NCBI GenBank assembly: GCA_965539935.1
Contig: CBETVX010000038.1
Coordinates: forward strand, 1-29,339
Direction: 5' to 3'
Source of the DNA: CBETVX01 sp965539935
Lineage (GTDB): Bacteria > Bacillota > Clostridia > Peptostreptococcales > Caminicellaceae
Length of the DNA stretch: 29,339 nucleotides
Part shown: positions 16,960 through 25,570 of the stretch, one piece after another
How positions within the stretch are numbered: position 1 is the first letter of the stretch
How the letters are laid out: every line of letters begins with the position of its first letter
Translations under genes and position numbers: made by a program
The notes under the pieces: generated by a model
The model's input: the letters and a program-made list of their open reading frames with translations, nothing else
Databases searched by the model: none
Told to the model about the DNA's origin: nothing

Positions 16960-16976
16960 GGGAGAATCTCCCTTAC
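16956..16976. terminator. Palindrome containing both stop codons of a convergent pair
   Basis: Perfect 9-bp stem GTAAGGGAG / CTCCCTTAC, loop AAT. The plsC TAA (16957-16959) and the stop of the minus-strand 61-aa gene (16973-16975) both lie in it. A short U-run (TTTT) follows only on the minus strand. Confidence 0.7.
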
Positions 16977-17158
16977 CTATCATCTCTATGCTGAACTAAG
17001 TCTATTGCACCTAATACTACATGGGCTAATCCAAAACCTATAACTCCCCAAGCTATCTTATCATTTCTACCACGGGAATTTTTATTCATCAAAGCTCCCG
17101 TAGTTGTAACTGCAGTACCTAAAACTGTTGGAATTATGCCTTCACGCATTTTATCCAC
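16973..17158 (-). CDS. Small Gly/Ala-rich membrane protein, 61 aa
   Basis: 61 aa with two hydrophobic stretches: REGIIPTVLGTAVTTTGAL (about 5-23) and IAWGVIGFGLAHVVLGAIDLV (about 35-55), joined by a basic turn NKNSRGRND. It looks like a two-helix membrane hairpin of unknown function; small glycine-zipper proteins of this type occur in many Firmicutes. Start is GTG 17158 with AGGAGGG 6 nt upstream, better than the internal ATG (17149), which would be 15 nt away. Monocistronic. Confidence 0.78.
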   Translation of the reverse strand: MDKMREGIIPTVLGTAVTTTGALMNKNSRGRNDKIAWGVIGFGLAHVVLGAIDLVQHRDDR

Positions 17159-17284
17159 TTTATTCCCTCCTTAATAACAAGGTACATTATTATCTTTTGT
17201 CATTTTATTATAAATATCCGTGGTATTAATTTCATTATTGAAATTTAAATTATTTTATATATAATTTCTAATAGAGGTGATATC

Positions 17285-17827
17285 TTGAAAACCGTAAATA
17301 TTTATACAGATGGAGCATGTTCTGGAAATCAACATAATGAAAATATTGGTGGATGGGGAGCAATCCTTGAGTTTGGAAAACATCAAAAAGAACTTTATGG
17401 TGGAGATATAAATACTACAAACAATAAAATGGAACTTACAGCAGTATTAGAGGCTTTAAAGGCCCTTAAGGAATCCAATCTTAAATTAAATATTTTTTCT
17501 GATAGTTCCTATTTAGTTGAATGTTTTACTAAAAAATGGTATGTGAAATGGCAACAAAACGGTTGGAAAACTTCTCAGAAAAAGCCAGTTGAAAACAAAG
17601 AATTATGGGTAAATATTTTATCTCAAGTGGAAAATCATTCAGTAGTTAATTTTTATAGGGTTAAAGGCCATATTAACCTTAACAACGAGAGCCAAGTTAA
17701 TAAATGGTTTAGTAAGTTTCAAAGTTGGAACGGAAATTCCTTTTCTAAGGAAGATTTTATATACATAACTAAAATGAATATTAAAGCCGATGAATTAGCT
17801 AATAAGGCTATGGATGAATTAAGATAA
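17285..17827 (+). CDS. rnhA: Ribonuclease HI
   Basis: 180 aa. Degrades the RNA strand of RNA-DNA hybrids. The four catalytic carboxylates are present: Asp9 (YTDGAC), Glu50 (KMELTA), Asp73 (SDSSY), Asp169 (KADELAN), plus the KGH loop with His129. About 35 residues (NLNNESQVNKWFSKFQSW and on) are inserted between KGH and the last Asp compared with E. coli RNase HI; I recall this in other Clostridia enzymes. The N-terminal hybrid-binding domain is absent. Start is TTG 17285 with GAGG 7 nt upstream. Followed at once by a bidirectional terminator. Confidence 0.95.
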   Translation: MKTVNIYTDGACSGNQHNENIGGWGAILEFGKHQKELYGGDINTTNNKMELTAVLEALKALKESNLKLNIFSDSSYLVECFTKKWYVKWQQNGWKTSQKKPVENKELWVNILSQVENHSVVNFYRVKGHINLNNESQVNKWFSKFQSWNGNSFSKEDFIYITKMNIKADELANKAMDELR

Positions 17828-17828
17828 A

Positions 17829-17868
17829 TAAAGGTAGTCAGCTTTATGAACTGAACTGACTACCTTTA
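17829..17868. terminator. Bidirectional terminator between rnhA and the 156-aa gene
   Basis: Thirteen-bp stem TAAAGGTAGTCAG / CTGACTACCTTTA, loop of 14 nt, T-rich flank on either strand. Confidence 0.85.
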
Positions 17869-17871
17869 TTT

Positions 17872-18342
17872 CTATTTAAGTCCATTGTTTTTGCTATCTA
17901 TTGAGCTAGCTAGCTCATATAACCTGGCATGTTTTAATGCTTTAAAGGATATGGTTATAGCAAATCCTATTCCCTCCTCTATACTTGCTTTATAAACATC
18001 ATAGGCTATATGATAATCTTCCAGTCCAAATCTATTCTCAAGATACTCCTTTAGACTATCTACTAATGCATCACTAATATATTGTGCTTGTTCAAATAAA
18101 GCTTCCTCAGCTTCTTCATCGTCCTCTAAACTATAATACATATCATCCATTTGATCCTTTAGCATATCCTCCACATGTACGCTATCTAAAATCACATCGT
18201 ATCCAAATACATCGGATTCCATGGAATTACTTACATCACTTACTTCTTGAACACTTTCAAATCCTTCTATTATGTTTCTAACATCTTCACTACTTATATT
18301 TACTTGTTTTTTATCCTTAGAAATAATTTTAATATTTTTCAC
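17872..18342 (-). CDS. Acidic cytoplasmic protein of unknown function, 156 aa
   Basis: No signal peptide or membrane segment. Reads (M)KNIKIISKDKKQVNISSEDV, then an acidic, probably helical middle (about 55-115, with DDMYYSLEDDEEAEEALFEQ) and a C-terminal stretch EGIGFAITISFKALKHARLY. I do not recognise the family. Start: GTG 18342 with AGGAGG 7 nt upstream; a GTG one codon earlier (18345) is possible. An open frame continues 42 codons further 5' (to 18468) but without an RBS, and it runs through unlike sequence, so I do not include it. Confidence 0.75.
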   Translation of the reverse strand: MKNIKIISKDKKQVNISSEDVRNIIEGFESVQEVSDVSNSMESDVFGYDVILDSVHVEDMLKDQMDDMYYSLEDDEEAEEALFEQAQYISDALVDSLKEYLENRFGLEDYHIAYDVYKASIEEGIGFAITISFKALKHARLYELASSIDSKNNGLK

Positions 18343-18472
18343 CACTATTCCTCCTACAACTAGATGATATTTAAAGATGTTAGTATTAGCTTTTTCCATA
18401 TAATTTTTATTTATTCTTGTAACATATTTCATAAAATATCTTAAGATTGATACAATTTTTGTATTCAAAAAA

Positions 18473-18500
18473 AATAAGCAGCACCGCTGCTTATTAGATA
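18473..18500 (-). terminator. Terminator of the HDIG gene
   Basis: Stem AATAAGCAGC / GCTGCTTATT (10 bp), 3-nt loop; a run of eight T follows on the minus strand. Confidence 0.9.
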
Positions 18501-18503
18501 TAC

Positions 18504-19079
18504 TTATATAAGGCTTAATCCCATGTCTTCAAGTTCTTTTTGTCTTTCTGTTAATGAATCTATTACAGTTTGTATATGTTCTGATAATTCTACACCTAAC
18601 TCCTCTGCACTACTTTTAATCTGTTCTCTATCTACTGCCTTTGCAAAGGCCTTATCCTTAAGTTTTTTCTTAATTGATTTTACCTTTAATCCCTCAAATT
18701 TAGTTGGTCTTACTAAAACTGCGGCAATGACAAAGCTAGAAAGCTCATCTACAGCATATAAAGCTTTAGCCATTTTTGTATCTCTTGTTACTCCAGTTCT
18801 AGCATGTCCCTTTACTGCCATTACGAATTCTTCAGGATATCCCTTTTCCCTTAGAATTTCCACTGCCTTTGCAGGATGGACATCAGGATATTTTTCAAAG
18901 TCTAGGTCATGTAATAATCCACAGGCTCCCCAAATCTCAACATCTTCACCAAATTTTTTAGCATAACCTCTCATGGATGCCTCAACAGCCAAACAGTGTT
19001 TTATAAGACTTTCTGACTGAACATATTCTTTAAGTAAGTCAAAGGCTTCTTCTCTAGTTATTTTCTTAGTTGCTTCCAT
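18504..19079 (-). CDS. HDIG-type HD domain hydrolase
   Basis: 191 aa single HD domain. Metal-binding pattern: IKHCLAVEASM, then GLLHDLDFEKYPDVHP, VKGHARTG, and ALYAVDELSSFV. This matches bacterial HDIG proteins of about 190 aa annotated as HD family phosphohydrolases, some of which act on nucleotides; the substrate of this one is unknown. Start at ATG 19079 because GGGGAGG lies 8 nt upstream; an ATG 42 nt earlier (19121) lacks an RBS. Monocistronic, between terminators. Confidence 0.88.
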   Translation of the reverse strand: MEATKKITREEAFDLLKEYVQSESLIKHCLAVEASMRGYAKKFGEDVEIWGACGLLHDLDFEKYPDVHPAKAVEILREKGYPEEFVMAVKGHARTGVTRDTKMAKALYAVDELSSFVIAAVLVRPTKFEGLKVKSIKKKLKDKAFAKAVDREQIKSSAEELGVELSEHIQTVIDSLTERQKELEDMGLSLI

Positions 19080-19164
19080 TATAATTCCTCCCCTAAATAT
19101 TATATATATGATTTTTTCCATGATAGTCTTTTTTTCTACATAAATATTTAAATTCCTTCAAAAG

Positions 19165-19206
19165 AATAAAATCTCAGTAGCTTTATGCCACTGAGATTTT
19201 ATTTAT
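19165..19206. terminator. Bidirectional terminator after the M20 peptidase gene
   Basis: AATAAAATCTCAGT pairs with ACTGAGATTTTATT, with an inner AGC/GCC part and a TTTAT loop. The stop codon of the peptidase gene (19203-19205) lies at its edge. Confidence 0.85.
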
Positions 19207-20312
19207 GCAGATTTAATTATCTCAAGTAATAATCTTACACTGTTTACAAGGTCATCGATTTTTAGATGTTCTTCCAATGTATGGGCTTTCTTTTCTCCTA
19301 TACCTAAATTAACTGCTTTTATGCCATTTAGATTAAGTATATTGGTATCACTTCCTCCACCGGTTGAAGTAGTATATGGCTTTAACCCAATATTTTTACA
19401 TGCCTCTTTAACTAGCTCAACAATCCCATCATTTTCATCAACTTGAAATGCTCCATAGGCCCTAGAAGTTTCTACTTCCACCTCTGCTCCAAATTCCTCA
19501 GCTGCCTTTGCAAAACATTCTACCATATGGGCTGTTTGCTTATCTAATTTTTCATCACTTAAACTTCTAGCTTCTGCTTTAATTTCTACTTCTGGTGTCA
19601 CTATATTAGTTGCCTTACCACCCTTTATTACACCTATGTTTGCAGTAGTATCTTCATCTATTCTTAATAAATTCATTCTACTAATGGCTACAGCCGCAAC
19701 TTGAATAGCACTTATCCCCTCTTCTGGACAAACCCCTGCATGGGCTGGTTTTCCCTTTATTTTCACATTAATCTTGTCTTGTGCTGGCCCCTGGATTATT
19801 ATTTCTCCTGGATCTCCCCCACTATCTAATACAAAGGCCCTCTTAGATTTTATCTTTGAATAGTCTAGATTTTTAGCTCCATTTAATCCCCCTTCTTCAG
19901 CTATTGTAAAAACCACTTCTATATCACCACAGGAAAGGTTTTCCTCTTTGATAACTTTAAGGGTTTCTAAGATAACTGCTATTCCGGCCTTATCATCTCC
20001 TCCAAGTATAGTTGTTCCGTCACTATAGATAATATCATCTTTAATAATTGGTTTTATACCTTTTCCTGGAGTAACAGTATCCATGTGACAACAAAACATT
20101 ATTGGCTCTACATCCTTATCTCCCTTCAGGCTAGCTATAATATTGTTTGCATTAGACCCAACTTTTTCTCCGGCATTATCTGTTATAACTTCTAGTCCTA
20201 ACTTTTCAAGTTCTTTAGCAATAAATTTTGCAAATTCTTCTTCATTTTTAGTTTCACTATCAATCTGTACATACTTCATAAATTCCTTTGTTACTCTTTC
20301 TCTATTTACCAT
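19203..20312 (-). CDS. M20-family metallopeptidase, PepT-like
   Basis: 369 aa di-zinc peptidase of the M20/M42 PepT-like group; probably a cytosolic aminotripeptidase or dipeptidase. Ligand and catalytic residues: CCHMDTV (His76, Asp78), LGGDDKAG (Asp106), AEEGG (Glu139 base, Glu140), VLDSGG (Asp163), and KKAHTLEEHL near the C-terminus. The dimerisation/lid region has GKPAHAGVCPEEGISA. ATG start with GGAGGGG close upstream. A TATAAT on the minus strand (plus 20367-20372) is a likely -10 with a weak TATTAT -35. Exact peptide specificity is unknown. Confidence 0.93.
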   Translation of the reverse strand: MVNRERVTKEFMKYVQIDSETKNEEEFAKFIAKELEKLGLEVITDNAGEKVGSNANNIIASLKGDKDVEPIMFCCHMDTVTPGKGIKPIIKDDIIYSDGTTILGGDDKAGIAVILETLKVIKEENLSCGDIEVVFTIAEEGGLNGAKNLDYSKIKSKRAFVLDSGGDPGEIIIQGPAQDKINVKIKGKPAHAGVCPEEGISAIQVAAVAISRMNLLRIDEDTTANIGVIKGGKATNIVTPEVEIKAEARSLSDEKLDKQTAHMVECFAKAAEEFGAEVEVETSRAYGAFQVDENDGIVELVKEACKNIGLKPYTTSTGGGSDTNILNLNGIKAVNLGIGEKKAHTLEEHLKIDDLVNSVRLLLEIIKSA

Positions 20313-20424
20313 TGTACCCCTCCATAACTATGTATTTATTCCCAATTATTAGACATCTTTAATATCATTATACTATCCAGTATGAATAAATAATATAAAA
20401 TTTTCTAATAAGAAAAAAATAAAA

Positions 20425-20443
20425 AGCCAGTAGGTACCTGGCT
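20425..20443 (-). terminator. Probable terminator of the chemotaxis receptor gene
   Basis: AGCCAG / CTGGCT stem, 7-nt loop, with a T-rich run on the minus strand. It lies about 75 nt beyond the stop codon. Confidence 0.65.
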
Positions 20444-20516
20444 AAATATTAAATAATAAATGATAGTTTTTAAATATATATACGATATTTTTAAGTTAAA
20501 ATCCTTAAAATTCCAT

Positions 20517-22592
20517 TTATATTTTGAAAATTTTCATTGACTTTGATAAATTCCTTATCTTCTTATTAATTTTCTCAATACTATTTACTATCTCCTTCAT
20601 TGATGAAGTTTGTTCTTTCACTGATGAACTTATTTCCTCCGTAGCTGCTGCAGCTTCTTCTGAAACTTCATATATATTATCTACTGCTTTTAAAACTTCT
20701 TCCTTTACTTCTCCAATAAAGCTTATATCCTTTCCCAATGATTGTATTTGCTTAACTACCACATCGGCTTCAATTTTTATATTATTAAATATATCCTTTG
20801 TTTTATCTAGGGATTTATTGGCATTTTCTACAATGGTACTTGCATCTTCCATAATTTCATTTGTATTATTTACTTCTGTGACTATTTCATTTAATATATC
20901 TTGGATTTCATGGGCTGCTTTTGAAGACTGCTCTGCCAATTTTCTTACTTCCTGGGCCACAACGGCAAATCCTTTACCACTTTCTCCTGCTCTGGCAGCC
21001 TCTATTGCAGCATTAAGGGCAAGTAAATTAGTTTGCTCTGCTATATCACTTATGGTTTCAACTATTGATCCTATAGAGGTGGACCTATTGGCGAGGTTTC
21101 CTACACTTTTCCCAACAATAATAGATGTTTTAGTACTATCACCTAATCTTTCCTCAAGTTCTAAAATAGCTCTTAATCCTTCTTCATTCTTTTCTTTCAT
21201 AATATTAGCTTTGCTAATTGTATTATTAACTCTATCCTTTGACTCTTCAATCTTTTTAGATAATTTATCGGTAACTTCTAGTGTTTTGTGGGCCTGTTCA
21301 GCTTGGTCATTAGCCCCATTAGCTATTTCTCCAACGGTTTTTGATACTTCTTGATTGGCTATACTTGCTTCCTTAACAGATGTGGTAATAAAATCCGATG
21401 TTTTTTCAATATTATCATTCATAGTCTGAACATTAATAAATAATTGCCTAATATTTTCTAACATTAAATTAAAACTCTTTCCTAATAGTCCTATTTCATC
21501 CTTTGATTTAATATCTAGATGAATGTTTAAATGGCCTTGTCCAGCTTTTTCCATGGCATGAACTAAATCTCCAATAGGTTTTATACTCTTTCTAACTATT
21601 AAGGATATGATTACCATTGCACTTATAAGTATTAAAATCAATACAATCGTTACATTTATCCTGATTTTATTAAATATATTGATAAATTCTGTCTCTGGAT
21701 AAACAACTACAACTTTATTATTTCCTACCGTTTTAAAGGAACCATAATGAGTTATGCCATTTTCTACAAAACTAAATTTTCCAGAAAATCCTTTAAATAA
21801 TTCTTCACTCCATTTTTTCTCCTTAATATTTTCACCAATATTTTCTACATTTTTATGGGCTATAATATTCCCTTCTAAATCTGTAACAAAGGCATAACCT
21901 GTATTTCCCACATGGCTTTTCTTTATAATATCTTGAATATCTATTTTTGACATCAGTTCATTCATATCCGTAGGCTTGAAACCTATTAATATGATACCTG
22001 CTTCATTAGCTTTACTAATCCCAATATACTGAACCATATTATCATTTGTTAAACTTTTTTTAGGGTCTTGTATATAGAATCCCTTCTCTTGTGATATATA
22101 TTTGCTAAATTCATTAATATTTTCTGATTTGTTTATATCAAATCCAATAGTCTTTTCTATAGATGAATATTCTATTATTCCATCTTCATTTACTATATGT
22201 ATTTCTTCTACACCATTTTCCTTTTGGATTTTTATTAGGTCTTCAACTGTTAATATTTTAGGATTTGAGTCTATTATATATGCTATTCCCTTGACAATAT
22301 ATAGATTTTTACTATCCAGTTGATCTTTTATATATCCAGCAACATTTCTTCTAGCCATTATGCTATCGGTAACTGTATTTATATGACTATTAATTTGTCC
22401 ATCAACCATTCTTAATACTAATTCATTTTTTACATTGTAATTAATATATGCAGCCGTAAAAACTCCTGCTACCATTATAAGTAATATTGTAGGAATAATT
22501 ATCTTGTTTTTTAACCTACTTTTTTGGGCTATCTTATTAGATTTATCTGTATTATTTTTAAACTTTATATTTGAAAGCTTTTTCAGCTTCAT
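20517..22592 (-). CDS. Methyl-accepting chemotaxis protein
   Basis: 691 aa transmembrane chemoreceptor. TM1 about 31-52, extracellular Cache-type sensor about 55-310 (with VEEIHIVNEDGIIEYSS and GNTGYAFVTDLEGNIIAH), TM2 about 313-333, HAMP about 334-390, and a cytoplasmic coiled-coil signalling domain whose tip has AEQTNLLALNAAIEAARAGE and GFAVVAQEVRKLAEQS. The Cache domain suggests small organic ligands such as amino or carboxylic acids. No CheB/CheR tether pentapeptide at the C-terminus. Good RBS (AGGAGGG). -10 TATAAT on the minus strand at plus 22628-22633. No che genes nearby, so it is an isolated receptor gene. Confidence 0.96.
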   Translation of the reverse strand: MKLKKLSNIKFKNNTDKSNKIAQKSRLKNKIIIPTILLIMVAGVFTAAYINYNVKNELVLRMVDGQINSHINTVTDSIMARRNVAGYIKDQLDSKNLYIVKGIAYIIDSNPKILTVEDLIKIQKENGVEEIHIVNEDGIIEYSSIEKTIGFDINKSENINEFSKYISQEKGFYIQDPKKSLTNDNMVQYIGISKANEAGIILIGFKPTDMNELMSKIDIQDIIKKSHVGNTGYAFVTDLEGNIIAHKNVENIGENIKEKKWSEELFKGFSGKFSFVENGITHYGSFKTVGNNKVVVVYPETEFINIFNKIRINVTIVLILILISAMVIISLIVRKSIKPIGDLVHAMEKAGQGHLNIHLDIKSKDEIGLLGKSFNLMLENIRQLFINVQTMNDNIEKTSDFITTSVKEASIANQEVSKTVGEIANGANDQAEQAHKTLEVTDKLSKKIEESKDRVNNTISKANIMKEKNEEGLRAILELEERLGDSTKTSIIVGKSVGNLANRSTSIGSIVETISDIAEQTNLLALNAAIEAARAGESGKGFAVVAQEVRKLAEQSSKAAHEIQDILNEIVTEVNNTNEIMEDASTIVENANKSLDKTKDIFNNIKIEADVVVKQIQSLGKDISFIGEVKEEVLKAVDNIYEVSEEAAAATEEISSSVKEQTSSMKEIVNSIEKINKKIRNLSKSMKIFKI

Positions 22593-22789
22593 AATAACCC
22601 TCCTAGAAATTAGCTTCTCACATAGTAATTATACAGCTTTTTTATTGATTTTACATCAGTATTTTAACTTATTTACGTACTTTATGTTTGTTATATTATG
22701 GTTATTATGCTAATTTTTTATAGTTTGCCTAGAATATTTTTTTTATTCAGACAAAAATATATATTGATAATATATCTGGAGGAGTCCTT

Positions 22790-23251
22790 ATGCATATTAT
22801 TTATCATGATGTAGGTGGCAGTCATTCTTCTGTGGTAGCAACATATATCCATTTAAATAGGCTACCATTAGATACCGTTCCTACTTCCAAAGAAATCCAA
22901 AAAGTTCCTATGTTTGATAACCTTACTCCAAATCATAGAGGAAGATTGATTTTTCATGGTATAGATGAATTTGGTAATAATGTCTATACTTTAAGTAGGC
23001 TCTATTATAAACATATGGTTACCAATACAATTCGATCTATTCCGGACATGATTGGTATTGATAAAAATGAAATCTTCTTAGTTGATACCTCTCCAACAGT
23101 TAACTTTTTCATGGAGTTAGGAGGAGGAAGTTCAAGAAAATTGCATATGGTTAGATTGGGAAGACCTATTGTTGCCTATGGTACTACAAAGGCCTATGGC
23201 GATATTGTAGACTTAGTAAATAAAGTCAAAATAAATATAGCACCTAATTAA
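22790..23251 (+). CDS. DUF3189 family protein
   Basis: 153 aa soluble protein. Begins IIYHDVGGSHSSVVATYIHL, the signature of DUF3189 proteins, which are confined to Firmicutes and of unknown function. Further conserved-looking parts are LIFHGIDEFGNNVYTL and a C-terminal YGTTKAYGDIVDLV. GGAGGAG 6 nt before ATG. Family assigned from memory of the N-terminal signature. The stop lies in a palindrome shared with the convergent efflux operon. Confidence 0.82.
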   Translation: MHIIYHDVGGSHSSVVATYIHLNRLPLDTVPTSKEIQKVPMFDNLTPNHRGRLIFHGIDEFGNNVYTLSRLYYKHMVTNTIRSIPDMIGIDKNEIFLVDTSPTVNFFMELGGGSSRKLHMVRLGRPIVAYGTTKAYGDIVDLVNKVKINIAPN

Positions 23252-23261
23252 TTAGGTGCTA
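23238..23261. terminator. 24-nt perfect palindrome containing both stop codons
   Basis: Arms TAGCACCTAATT and its exact complement, no spacer. The DUF3189 TAA (23249-23251) and the minus-strand permease TAG (23259-23261) are inside. The minus-strand side runs into T-rich sequence; the plus-strand side lacks an immediate U-tract. Confidence 0.7.
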
Positions 23262-24395
23262 AGTAACTCTATACCTTTTTTTAAATATATATATTGCAAT
23301 AGGCATCCAAATTAATGTATATATGCCCATTCCAATAATATTTTCTTTTACTATATCATAGCCAATACCTTTTATTAAAACTTCATCAAAGGGTCTAGCA
23401 AAATATATAAGAGGCCAAAAAATCTTTAACCCATTTACTAAAGCTTGAGGTAGTTGGTCTATGGTCCAAACATAGCCACAGGTTGCAAATGTGGGAAGGG
23501 ACAACATAAAGGCTATTTGAGTGAATTTAAGTTTATCCTTCACAAAAGCTGCTATTAAAATAGTGGGACAACTTATGGCAAATATAAATACTATCATCAT
23601 TAATAATGCTAGCATCATACTTCCTCTAATTTGTATATTAAATAAGTTAGATGCCATATAAATCGATATACTTATTGAGGCTATGGCAAAAATAGCCGTG
23701 CTCAATAGCTTTATTATTATTTTCTTTAATATTCCTTTTTGGGATATTTCTTCTCCATTTTGTACTAATCCCATTCCAAATCCAGACAAAATAATTTGTT
23801 GCAAAAAAACTGCTATAAAACCCATTAATAAATAATTCATATAAGTCATTTTAGGGTCATATAAAGTTCTTTCATTAAACTGAAATGGCATGGATAAGTT
23901 ATAAGAAATATTAGGAGATATTCCCTTAGCCTCCAGTATCTTTATCTGCGTTCCAGCAGCTATGGTTTGGATAATATTGGCTGCCCCTGCATAGGCATTA
24001 TTTCCTATTATCATATTTGTTCCATCTACAAGTATCAAAACTTCAGTAGATTTTAGTTCTGTGATGTCTTGGGAAAAATTTATTGGTATATATATCCCCA
24101 TATAGACACTTTTATCATTTAACAGTTTTTCTAATTCTTGTCTATTATTTACTTCATATCTTAAATCAAATCTCTCATTTTCATTAAATTGTTGAATTAT
24201 CATTCTACTGTAGCTAGAATCATCTTCATCTAAAACCGCTATGGGAATATTCTCAATATAGCTATTTATATATACTCCACCAAATAATAATGTTAGAAAA
24301 ATAGGGCCTAATGCCAAAATCACCAATCTATTTTTATCTAGAATAATTTCTTTCAACTCTTTTATAAAAATATTAATAAGCTTCAACTTCTTCAC
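23259..24395 (-). CDS. ABC-2 type transporter permease (second of pair)
   Basis: 378 aa. One N-terminal TM (about 24-47), a long extracytoplasmic segment (about 50-180, with IPIAVLDEDDSSYSRMIIQQF), then about five TMs to the C-terminus: the ABC2_membrane_3/YhhJ-YbhR architecture. It overlaps the upstream permease by 23 nt. Start GTG 24395, or TTG 24386 with AAGG 8 nt upstream; both lie inside the preceding gene, so translation is coupled. Homologues work with an HlyD-type adaptor and a separate ATPase; no ATPase is encoded in this operon. Last gene of the operon. Export substrate unknown. Confidence 0.88.
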   Translation of the reverse strand: MKKLKLINIFIKELKEIILDKNRLVILALGPIFLTLLFGGVYINSYIENIPIAVLDEDDSSYSRMIIQQFNENERFDLRYEVNNRQELEKLLNDKSVYMGIYIPINFSQDITELKSTEVLILVDGTNMIIGNNAYAGAANIIQTIAAGTQIKILEAKGISPNISYNLSMPFQFNERTLYDPKMTYMNYLLMGFIAVFLQQIILSGFGMGLVQNGEEISQKGILKKIIIKLLSTAIFAIASISISIYMASNLFNIQIRGSMMLALLMMIVFIFAISCPTILIAAFVKDKLKFTQIAFMLSLPTFATCGYVWTIDQLPQALVNGLKIFWPLIYFARPFDEVLIKGIGYDIVKENIIGMGIYTLIWMPIAIYIFKKRYRVT

Positions 24396-25557
24396 CTTCT
24401 TTCATGGAAGGAGCATTTACTTTTGATATATCTTCTCTATATGTCAATACTCCAAGTAGATTTATGGCAATTGTTATACTAATAAAGTATATATACCACA
24501 TAATATCTCCTTGAATTTGCCTTAAAGTTATACCCTTTAAAAATATATTTCTAAGATTATCTGCATAATGATAAAAGGGATACAAATTTGATACAAGCTG
24601 ATATCCTTTAGGCATAGATAATATTGGCCAAGTATATCCTATCATAACAGTATTAGGAACAAATATTATGGCATTGATTGTTGTAGCTAAAGATTTATCT
24701 TTAATCCAAGTGGATATCATCGTACTAAAGCTTGATACAGCCACAGCTAATAAAATACTCAAAACTATAGCATCATATATATTGCCTCTCATGGGAATGT
24801 TAAATATTGAGTTTTGAATGTATATATTTAGTACTAAGGAAAATACCCCCAAAAGACTATAGAAAACTATCTTACCTAATATGTTTCCAATTTGTTGCAT
24901 TTTTCTTTTTCTCATTTCATATCTTCTAATGGCTGATGCAGCCAATAGGGCAATTGCTGATTGAACTATAGCTGTACCAAAACCTGTATTTAAAAAGTAT
25001 TTATAACTTCCAGTAGGATTATACAGAGTTCTATTGCTAAATTGTATAGCCAATGCCATTTTTTCTGCCATATCTTGATGAATACCAAGCTTAGCTTTTA
25101 AAAGTTTTATAGCAATACCCGTTTTAAGTGTCAGTAAAATTTCACTTGCTTTGGTCTTTGCAGCCCCAGCCATAGGCATGTGACTTCCATCATATATCAT
25201 CAAAATCTTAGGAGATCTAAGTTCAGTAACATCTTCACTAAATCCAATTGGAATTATCATACCAACCCTGACTTTATTTTCTTCAATTAATGTTTTCATT
25301 CCTTCACTACTCATGGGATAATACTTTACATCAAATGAGTCATTTTCTCTAAACTGCTGAACAATCATCCTGCTTAAAGATGAATCATCTTGATCATATA
25401 TAGCCATGGGAATATTGGCAATGTAACCCTTATTGAATTGGTATCCTAATAGTAAATTTGTAAGTAACGGTATTATGATTATAACTATAAAAATTACTTT
25501 CTCTTTAATCATCAGCTTATACTCATGTTTTATTGATTTTAATATACTCTTGATCAT
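24373..25557 (-). CDS. ABC-2 type transporter permease (first of pair)
   Basis: 394 aa, paralogous to the next gene and with the same topology: TM near 20-40, extracytoplasmic domain with IPMAIYDQDDSSLSRMIVQQF and a NRTLYNPTGSYKYFL stretch, then a cluster of C-terminal TMs. The two probably form a heterodimeric membrane channel. ATG with AGGTGGTG 7 nt upstream; 13 nt after the adaptor gene. No Walker A or signature motif in either permease, so ATP hydrolysis must come from elsewhere or this is a non-canonical system. Confidence 0.88.
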   Translation of the reverse strand: MIKSILKSIKHEYKLMIKEKVIFIVIIIIPLLTNLLLGYQFNKGYIANIPMAIYDQDDSSLSRMIVQQFRENDSFDVKYYPMSSEGMKTLIEENKVRVGMIIPIGFSEDVTELRSPKILMIYDGSHMPMAGAAKTKASEILLTLKTGIAIKLLKAKLGIHQDMAEKMALAIQFSNRTLYNPTGSYKYFLNTGFGTAIVQSAIALLAASAIRRYEMRKRKMQQIGNILGKIVFYSLLGVFSLVLNIYIQNSIFNIPMRGNIYDAIVLSILLAVAVSSFSTMISTWIKDKSLATTINAIIFVPNTVMIGYTWPILSMPKGYQLVSNLYPFYHYADNLRNIFLKGITLRQIQGDIMWYIYFISITIAINLLGVLTYREDISKVNAPSMKEGEEVEAY

Positions 25558-25570
25558 TGGTGTTCACCAC

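Noticed and set aside
20524..21354. Long plus-strand frame inside the chemotaxis receptor gene
   Set aside because: It is the complement of a strongly supported MCP signalling domain; Ser/Leu-rich, no RBS.
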